Shown piece after piece: positions 41,853 through 45,928 of a stretch of 45,928 nt of DNA. A model generated the notes under the pieces. It ran no database searches. It was not told where the DNA came from and saw only the letters and a list, made by a program, of their open reading frames with translations. The translations under genes were made by a program, and so were the position numbers. Each line of letters opens with the position of its first letter. Positions within the stretch are counted from its first letter, which is position 1. The stretch comes from a bacterium (GTDB lineage: Bacteria; Actinomycetota; Acidimicrobiia; Acidimicrobiales; Bin134): the NCBI GenBank assembly GCA_028819295.1, contig JAPPMA010000026.1, positions 1 through 45,928 of the forward strand, read 5' to 3'.

Positions 41853-42080
41853 ATGAACCTGGTGTTCGACCAAGACCTCTCCAACCTCCAGCGAGCCCAG
41901 CGCGGCCTCCACCAGCGCGGCCTCGACCACATCGTGCTGAGCCGAGAGGAGATGCGGATCATAAACCTCCACTACAACCTCGAAGAGTTCATCGGCATCC
42001 GCGAGCTCTCCGACGAGGCGGTTGCCGAAATCGAGGCCCTGCGCGCCCAGCCAGCAGCCATCGGCCCCGTCGTCGGCTAA
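41853..42080 (+). pseudogene. C-terminal fragment of a Rieske-type ring-hydroxylating oxygenase large subunit
   Basis: ATG 41853 encodes NLVFDQDLSNLQRAQRGLHQ, then EEMRIINLHYNLEEFIGI. This matches the last helices of Rieske oxygenase alpha subunits (QD..N...QQRGL..., then E.RI..FH..LD.Y). Only 75 codons remain, without the Rieske centre or the iron site. The preceding bases 41766-41855 encode an unrelated 29-aa frame (MAKIQIGPELTNDAPVG). Its last codons (AEIEALRAQPAAIGP) recur at 43341. It is probably a gene remnant, though a small expressed protein is not excluded. Confidence 0.65.
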
Positions 42081-42084
42081 GAGA

Positions 42085-42156
42085 AATACTCGGTTGAGCC
42101 GAGTATTCAATACTCGACTGAGTGGAGTATTGAATACTCGGCTCAATGGAGTATAC
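42085..42156. repeat. Three tandem 24-bp units, each palindromic, over the ATPase promoter
   Basis: Units start at 42085, 42109 and 42133. Each begins AATACTCG and ends GAGTATT or GAGTATA, so each can fold on itself. Together they also form a 22-bp perfect inverted repeat (42094-42115 with 42125-42146, 9-base loop). The last unit contains the -10 TATACT (42152-42157), and a TTGAAT -35 lies 16 bases earlier. Confidence 0.85.
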
Positions 42157-42163
42157 TTGGCGG

Positions 42164-43255
42164 GTGGATCGAAGTCCCTTTCCATACCATGGCCCGCTAG
42201 AAGCTGATCAGGTATCTGGTCGAGAGAACCTTGTAGTCGACATCGCCCAACGCATCACCGATCGCCGGCTCACTGCACTGGTTGGTCCCCGGCGCTACGG
42301 CAAGACCAGTTTGCTGAAGCGGGTGGCCGCCGACCTTGAAGCAGTTGGCCCTCAGCCGGTGTGGATCGATCTCTACCAGATGACATCGATGGCCGACCTT
42401 GCTAGCGCGGTCGACCGCGGACTTGCCTCCGTTGCAGGGCCGGTGCGCCAGGTGCTCGACTCCATCGCCAGCAGTGTTTCGCTGAAGATCGGAATGTTGG
42501 GTATCGAGCTCTCTCGCCGGCATAAGGAGAAAGCCGACCCCGTTCTGGCGTTGCGCTCCCTCATTGAAGTGCTGGTGGACACCAGCAGAAGGAATGACAT
42601 ATTCGTTGTATTCGACGAGTTCTCCGGAATTGCCGGCGTCGAGGGTGGCGCCGGTGTGCTGAGAACTGAGCTGCAACATCATTTCCAGTCGCTGGGCATC
42701 GTCTTCGCTGGTTCGGAACCCTCCGTCATGAGAACGCTGTTTAGCGAGCAAGCGCAACCTTTCTTCGCCCAAGCCGACCTTGTGGAGGTCGGGCCCTTGG
42801 CTGATGTAGCAGTATTCCGCATCATCGAAGACGGCTTCGATCGCACCAATCGGAGTACCGGAGGCGTTACCAGCCGCATCGTGGACTTCGCCAAAGGGCA
42901 CCCGCAGCGAGCAATGCAGCTCTCTGACGCTGTTTGGAGGCTCGTCGAACCAGGCGGAACGGCCAATTCGCAGACCTGGGAGCAAGCCCTTGGCGAGGTG
43001 CGGGCCAACGTGGACACAGGATCGGAACGCGTCTTCGGATTGCTTCCAACCGGACACCAAAAGACTCTCAGGGCGGTGGCCTCAGCCGAGAGCATTTACG
43101 GCCGTCAGGCACAGCTGCTCAACCTGTCGCCGGGCACCGCCAGAGGCGCGTCTGAGGCTCTGGTGGGAAATGGCCTCTTACGACACCAAGAAGGCCAACT
43201 CGCCGTTGTCGACCCCCTACTCGCCGATTGGCTACGCCGCCGCTTCCCCCTGTGA
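42164..43255 (+). CDS. AAA/P-loop ATPase (archaeal-ATPase-like)
   Basis: A 363-aa protein of the MJ-type/STAND-like ATPase family found in mobile and defence loci. ALVGPRRYGKTSLLKRVA is Walker A (about residues 38-48) and IFVVFDEFSG is Walker B. The C-terminal third looks like a winged helix (HQKTLRAVASAESIYGRQAQ, then LLRHQEGQLAVVDPLLADWL). GTG 42164 sits exactly 6 bases after TATACT, so the message is probably leaderless; an ATG at 42146 in the last repeat unit is less likely. The promoter is filled by three palindromic 24-bp repeats, suggesting tight repression. The gene lies between two copies of the Rieske tail fragment. The biological target is unknown. Confidence 0.8.
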   Translation: MDRSPFPYHGPLEADQVSGRENLVVDIAQRITDRRLTALVGPRRYGKTSLLKRVAADLEAVGPQPVWIDLYQMTSMADLASAVDRGLASVAGPVRQVLDSIASSVSLKIGMLGIELSRRHKEKADPVLALRSLIEVLVDTSRRNDIFVVFDEFSGIAGVEGGAGVLRTELQHHFQSLGIVFAGSEPSVMRTLFSEQAQPFFAQADLVEVGPLADVAVFRIIEDGFDRTNRSTGGVTSRIVDFAKGHPQRAMQLSDAVWRLVEPGGTANSQTWEQALGEVRANVDTGSERVFGLLPTGHQKTLRAVASAESIYGRQAQLLNLSPGTARGASEALVGNGLLRHQEGQLAVVDPLLADWLRRRFPL

Positions 43256-43265
43256 ACCTCACGCG

Positions 43266-43292
43266 ATGAAGGCCCGACAAGCGGGCCTTCAT
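43266..43292 (+). terminator. Perfect 11-bp hairpin after the ATPase gene
   Basis: ATGAAGGCCCG and CGGGCCTTCAT form a perfect stem with a 5-base loop 10 bases after the stop. No T-tract follows, so its terminator strength is unclear. Confidence 0.6.
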
Positions 43293-43303
43293 GATGGCTG
43301 GAT

Positions 43304-43403
43304 CGCCTCGGTGACCCAAAGCTGCGCCTCGGTGACCCAAGCCGAAATCGAGGCGCTGCGCGCCCAGCCAGCCCAGATAGAACCTGTCATAGTCAAGGGC
43401 TAG
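43304..43403 (+). pseudogene. Second copy of the Rieske-oxygenase tail, after a short direct repeat
   Basis: CGCCTCGGTGACCCAA occurs at 43304 and again at 43325 (21-bp period). It is followed by codons for AEIEALRAQPAQIEPVIVKG and a TAG. The segment 43341-43371 is nearly identical to 42027-42057 at the end of the Rieske fragment. Only this tail is present, so it is a duplicated gene scrap. Confidence 0.6.
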
Positions 43404-43413
43404 CCTCCCCCGA

Positions 43414-43593
43414 ATGAATCGCCGTGAAACAGTCGAGCGAGCCGCGGAGCAGTGGGCCAAAGAGCTCACCGACGAATCCGGTCGCAACCGGCTGTTGTAC
43501 TACCGAGTACTAAACCGGCTCTTCGCGTCGAAGCTGGGACTGGGGTGGTTTGAGGGTCCGCCACTGAGTGGGGGGCCTCGCCGATTCTTGTGA
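43414..43593 (+). pseudogene. Truncated N terminus of a DUF4011-type helicase
   Basis: ATG 43414 encodes MNRRETVERAAEQWAKELTD, then ESGRNRLLYYRVLNRLF. The pattern W...L.D.SGRNRLL.YR is the start of DUF4011-domain helicases found in defence contexts. The frame then runs into the end of the ISL3 element at about 43550 and stops at TGA 43591 after 59 codons. The insertion has evidently cut off the rest of what is normally a very large gene. None of the helicase motifs survives. Confidence 0.6.
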
Positions 43594-44107
43594 CTGTCAG
43601 ATAGTCCAAGATTCAGGAGGCCCCTGGTGGTTGAAGCTGGTTCAGGTGTCGGGTTCGGCGCGCTCGGTTTGGAGGTGGCCGGCGTCGAGGAGGTCCGGGG
43701 GGAGGTGGTGGTGCGGGTCCAGACCCCTGGTGGGCGGCGGGTGTTCTGCGCTGGTTGCGGTGGCAGGGCGCGGTCGAAGGGGCGCCGCGAGGTGGTGTTG
43801 CGCGACGCGTCTGACGGCGGCGGCCGCCGAGCGGGCCGCCCCCGAGGCCGCCCCCGAGCTGCACCGCCTCGCCCGCACCCTCGACCGCTGGCGCGCCGAG
43901 ACCAACACCAGCGTCGCGACCGGCACCCACAACGGGCGCACCGAAGCAGCCAACGCCAAGATCAAAGACGTCAAACGCTCAGCCAGAGGCTTCCGCAACT
44001 TCTCCAACTACCGACCCCGAATCCTGCTTGCCGCCGGACAAAACCCGGCCAAACCCAACCCGCCACAAAAATCCGAACCCCACGCCCCAGCTTCATCGCG
44101 TAGAGCC
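43550..44107 (+). mobile_element. Internally deleted ISL3-family insertion element
   Basis: Transposase remnants start at GTG 43627 behind an AGGAGG site at 43615-43620. The N-terminal piece VRVQTPGGRRVFCAGCGGRA (zinc-ribbon region) ends near LRDA (about 43810). In another frame, LARTLDRWRAETNTSVATGT, then HNGRTEAANAKIKDVKRSAR and GFRNFSNYRPRILLAAG, is the ISL3 transposase C terminus. The central DDE core, several hundred codons, is missing and the two pieces are out of frame, so the element cannot transpose alone. Exact ends were not determined; the right end abuts the duplicated channel segment at 44108. Confidence 0.82.
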
Positions 44108-44558
44108 GCATAACCGGCAAAAAGCTGATCAGCAGCGCCACGATGCCAAGACCGATGAGCGCCTCGGCCACCACCAGAACCTGCGTAAATAGGTCGGTGG
44201 CCACCCAATAGCCCAGGGTGGTGAGCGACCATCCGCTCAATACCAAAGCCTCCCTGTAGGGGCGCACGTCCAGCGCCCAGAACATCAGCGAAAACCCATA
44301 GATCACGCCGGCAGCCCACACCATCGGCAGCAGCATGAGCGTGGTAGGCGCGTAGCGGGCCAGCAGCGCATCGCGAGCTTCGTATGTCTTGCGCCGACGG
44401 GCGAACATCGAGAACAACAGCCCCACTCCCACATACACGAAGCGGACCACCAGGCTGCGCTCGGCCCGGGGAACCACCACGGTCTGAATGGCGAGCAAGA
44501 GCGTGCCCAAGGCGATCAGGGCCCCAACCGCAAACACCATGCCTTCAGCCGGGCTCAT
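44108..44558 (-). pseudogene. Truncated copy of the channel-like gene fused to the ISL3 remnant
   Basis: The first 150 codons of the channel gene (start ATG 44558, same sequence as 41706) are copied here with one substitution. The frame then continues antisense into the transposase remnant (RLYAMKLGRGVRIFVAGW...) and stops at about 43971, giving a chimeric 195-aa frame. The hydrophobic N-terminal part and the pore-like loop are kept; the soluble domain is lost. Only the bases immediately before the start codon came with it, so any promoter would be new. Confidence 0.85.
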
Positions 44559-44564
44559 ACGGGA
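44108..44564. repeat. 457-bp duplication, second copy
   Basis: Matches 41256-41712 in the same orientation. The boundaries are sharp: the left coincides with the ISL3 remnant and the right ends after GGGCTCATACGGGA. Confidence 0.95.
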
Positions 44565-44717
44565 GCCTGAACCACGACAGGCTGTCGGCGGCTGAGCGGG
44601 CGGAGATGGTGCGACTGCGCACGCAGAAAATGAAACCTGTCCAGGAGGGCCTACTAAATTGGTGCCGTGCTTTGGAGGTCTGCGAACCACCCCGCCCCAC
44701 CCCACCCACCCCACCCT
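44565..44717. other. Unassigned spacer after the duplication
   Basis: A short plus-strand reading (LNHDRLSAAERAEMVRLRTQ, then KMKPVQEGLLNWCRALEV) looks protein-like but has no start or family that I recognise. It may be another gene fragment. The rest, up to the protease start, is C-rich with no clear promoter. Confidence 0.3.
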
Positions 44718-45928
44718 TTGATCTCGCGCCGGCCGCTCTCGTTGTCTAGGTGGGCGGCGGCCACCATCCTGCCTCTTTCCGTGCTGGCCGCGGGGACCCT
44801 GCCCGCTGCCGCTCAGGCGCTGGATGAAGACCCTTCGCAACAGCAGGGCCAGCAGGAGTTCAAGCTAACCGATTTGGGCGGCGACGGGCTGCTGCCCGAT
44901 TCACCGGCGCCGGATGAGTCGGCGGACCCCGATCTCGGCCTCGGTTCGGCTGAAGCCGAGGTTGTGTTTCCGAATCTGGGCTCGTCGCTCAGCGCGCTGG
45001 CGGTGGCAAGCGCCGCTCCAGCTATGGGCGATGCGGCTATGGACGGGGCGATCACTGGGCCGCTGCTGCCCGAGGGCGCCAACTCCACGCTGACCAGCGA
45101 GCCGGTGCTGCTGACGATCCAGCTGGACGCCAACCGCCAAGAGGTGCTGGAGTTCCTCGACGACAACGGCGTGACGCCGGCGAACGTGGTGGGCGACTAT
45201 CTCGAGGCGTATGTGCCGCCGACGCTGCTCGGCGCGCTTGCGCAGCAGACCGGGGTGTCTCGGGTGCGCGAGTCGCCGCCGCCCTTCGATGATCGGGGCA
45301 CGCGTACTCCCTCCTCGGCTCTCAGCGCGCACGGCGCCGCCACTTGGCACCTGAACGACTACACCGGCGACGGCGTGAAGGTGGGAGTCATCGACACGCC
45401 CACCACGGCCACCGGCAAGGACGGCTTCACCGGTCTGAGCCATCTGCTCGGCACTGATCTGCCCTCAACGGTGGTCGGCCGCTGCTACACCGATGTAGGC
45501 AACCCCACGAGCAAGCTGGCGAACTGCGACGCCGCGGGCGGCGACACGCATGGCACCCGAGTCGCCGCATCGCTCATGGACATCGCCCCCGACGCCGAGC
45601 TGTACGTCGCGAATCCCCGCTCATGGGCCGACCTGCACAGCAGCGTCGTGTGGATGCACGGCCAGGGGGTGAAGATCATCGTCCAGTCGGTGAGCTGGTC
45701 GCATCACGGTGCCGCCGACGGCACGTCGCCGATCTCTCCGAGCCCCCTCAACACAGCCAAATGGGCCTCCGACAACGGCATCACCTGGGTCAACTCGGCC
45801 GGGAACTACGGGAAAAGGTCGTGGTATGGCTCATACGCCGATTCCGACGGCGACGGCTATCACGAATGGTCCGGATCGGGGAGCACCGCTGATGAGGCGC
45901 AGATGTTCCAGTTGTCGGCATCCGCCTC
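44718..45928 (+). CDS. Secreted subtilisin-like (S8) serine protease, partial
   Basis: An open frame from TTG 44718 continues past the window end (403 codons seen). The N terminus is a signal peptide: ISRRPLSLSR, a hydrophobic stretch (AAATILPLSVLAAGTLP), then AAAQA as the likely cleavage site. A roughly 190-residue propeptide-like region follows. The catalytic Asp is near residue 226 in VKVGVIDTPTT and the His near 278 in GGDTHGTRVAASL. The oxyanion-hole region is WVNSAGNYGK. The catalytic Ser would lie beyond the window. IDTPTT replaces the usual IDTG, which is unusual but still keeps the Asp. The start is uncertain because no ribosome-binding site is visible; TTG 44742 is another option. 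Confidence 0.85.
   Translation, partial: MISRRPLSLSRWAAATILPLSVLAAGTLPAAAQALDEDPSQQQGQQEFKLTDLGGDGLLPDSPAPDESADPDLGLGSAEAEVVFPNLGSSLSALAVASAAPAMGDAAMDGAITGPLLPEGANSTLTSEPVLLTIQLDANRQEVLEFLDDNGVTPANVVGDYLEAYVPPTLLGALAQQTGVSRVRESPPPFDDRGTRTPSSALSAHGAATWHLNDYTGDGVKVGVIDTPTTATGKDGFTGLSHLLGTDLPSTVVGRCYTDVGNPTSKLANCDAAGGDTHGTRVAASLMDIAPDAELYVANPRSWADLHSSVVWMHGQGVKIIVQSVSWSHHGAADGTSPISPSPLNTAKWASDNGITWVNSAGNYGKRSWYGSYADSDGDGYHEWSGSGSTADEAQMFQLSASA

Noticed and set aside
42094..42146. 22-bp inverted repeat as an intrinsic terminator
   Set aside because: There is no T-tract. It is part of a regular three-unit array overlapping a promoter, so an operator is the better reading.
42085..42156. CRISPR array
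   Set aside because: Three contiguous 24-bp units have no spacers, and no cas genes are present.

Overview
The window reads as a high-GC actinobacterial chromosome segment. Coding style, GTG/TTG starts, an LPXTG-type anchor, several apparently leaderless promoters, a CoxMSL-type molybdenum hydroxylase, a P450 and Rieske/TauD remnants all fit an Acidimicrobiia-like genome. That taxonomic placement is inference. No rRNA or CRISPR array was seen.

Layout. (1) About 1-15.8 kb is a GC-rich metabolic backbone: a GH3 glycosidase, a cytochrome P450, decayed TauD and DUF1214-like fragments, a VapBC module, three tRNA genes (Val-TAC, Met-CAT, Asn-GTT, all minus strand), an inositol-monophosphatase-family enzyme, a PAP2-type membrane protein, a CoxL-CoxS-CoxM type molybdenum hydroxylase operon, a methyltransferase, a second PIN toxin module and a wall-anchored 5'-nucleotidase. 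(2) About 15.9-37.0 kb is a visibly lower-GC defence island. A tightly overlapping operon encodes cysteine desulfurase (SspA-like), a DUF4007 protein (SspB-like), a large P-loop ATPase (SspC-like) and a PP-loop sulfurtransferase (SspD-like), the set for single-stranded DNA phosphorothioation. The same transcript continues into five more genes: a protein joining an RNA-polymerase alpha-CTD-like segment to a sigma-region-4-like HTH, a PLD-nuclease/DEAH-helicase fusion, a 69-aa protein, a DndD/Rad50-like ATPase with CxC motifs, and a 160-aa protein. A convergent gene encodes a DUF262-DUF1524 protein like SspE. The island thus carries one modification module and apparently two effector modules. 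It continues with a 2-kb segment of small genes (a VapBC pair, an HTH pair, unknowns) flanked by two copies of an 82-aa gene, then an AlbA_2 (Schlafen-type) regulator with its own palindromic operator.

(3) About 37.0-41.7 kb returns to GC-rich minus-strand genes: a PhoU/TrkA-C double-repeat protein, an SLC41/MgtE-type transporter, a nitronate monooxygenase and a channel-like membrane protein. (4) About 41.7-44.7 kb is a rearrangement hot spot: a Rieske oxygenase tail fragment, an AAA ATPase behind a striking 3 x 24-bp palindromic repeat promoter, a second copy of the Rieske tail, a truncated DUF4011 gene, an internally deleted ISL3-family element, and an almost perfect 457-bp copy of the 5' end of the channel gene. 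(5) From 44.7 kb a secreted subtilisin-like (S8) protease begins and runs off the window end.

The most interesting system is the SspABCD-like operon with its five-gene co-transcribed cassette plus SspE-like effector. A second theme is promoters in which a -10 hexamer sits exactly 6-7 nt before the start codon of small toxin-antitoxin or defence-type genes, implying leaderless transcripts.
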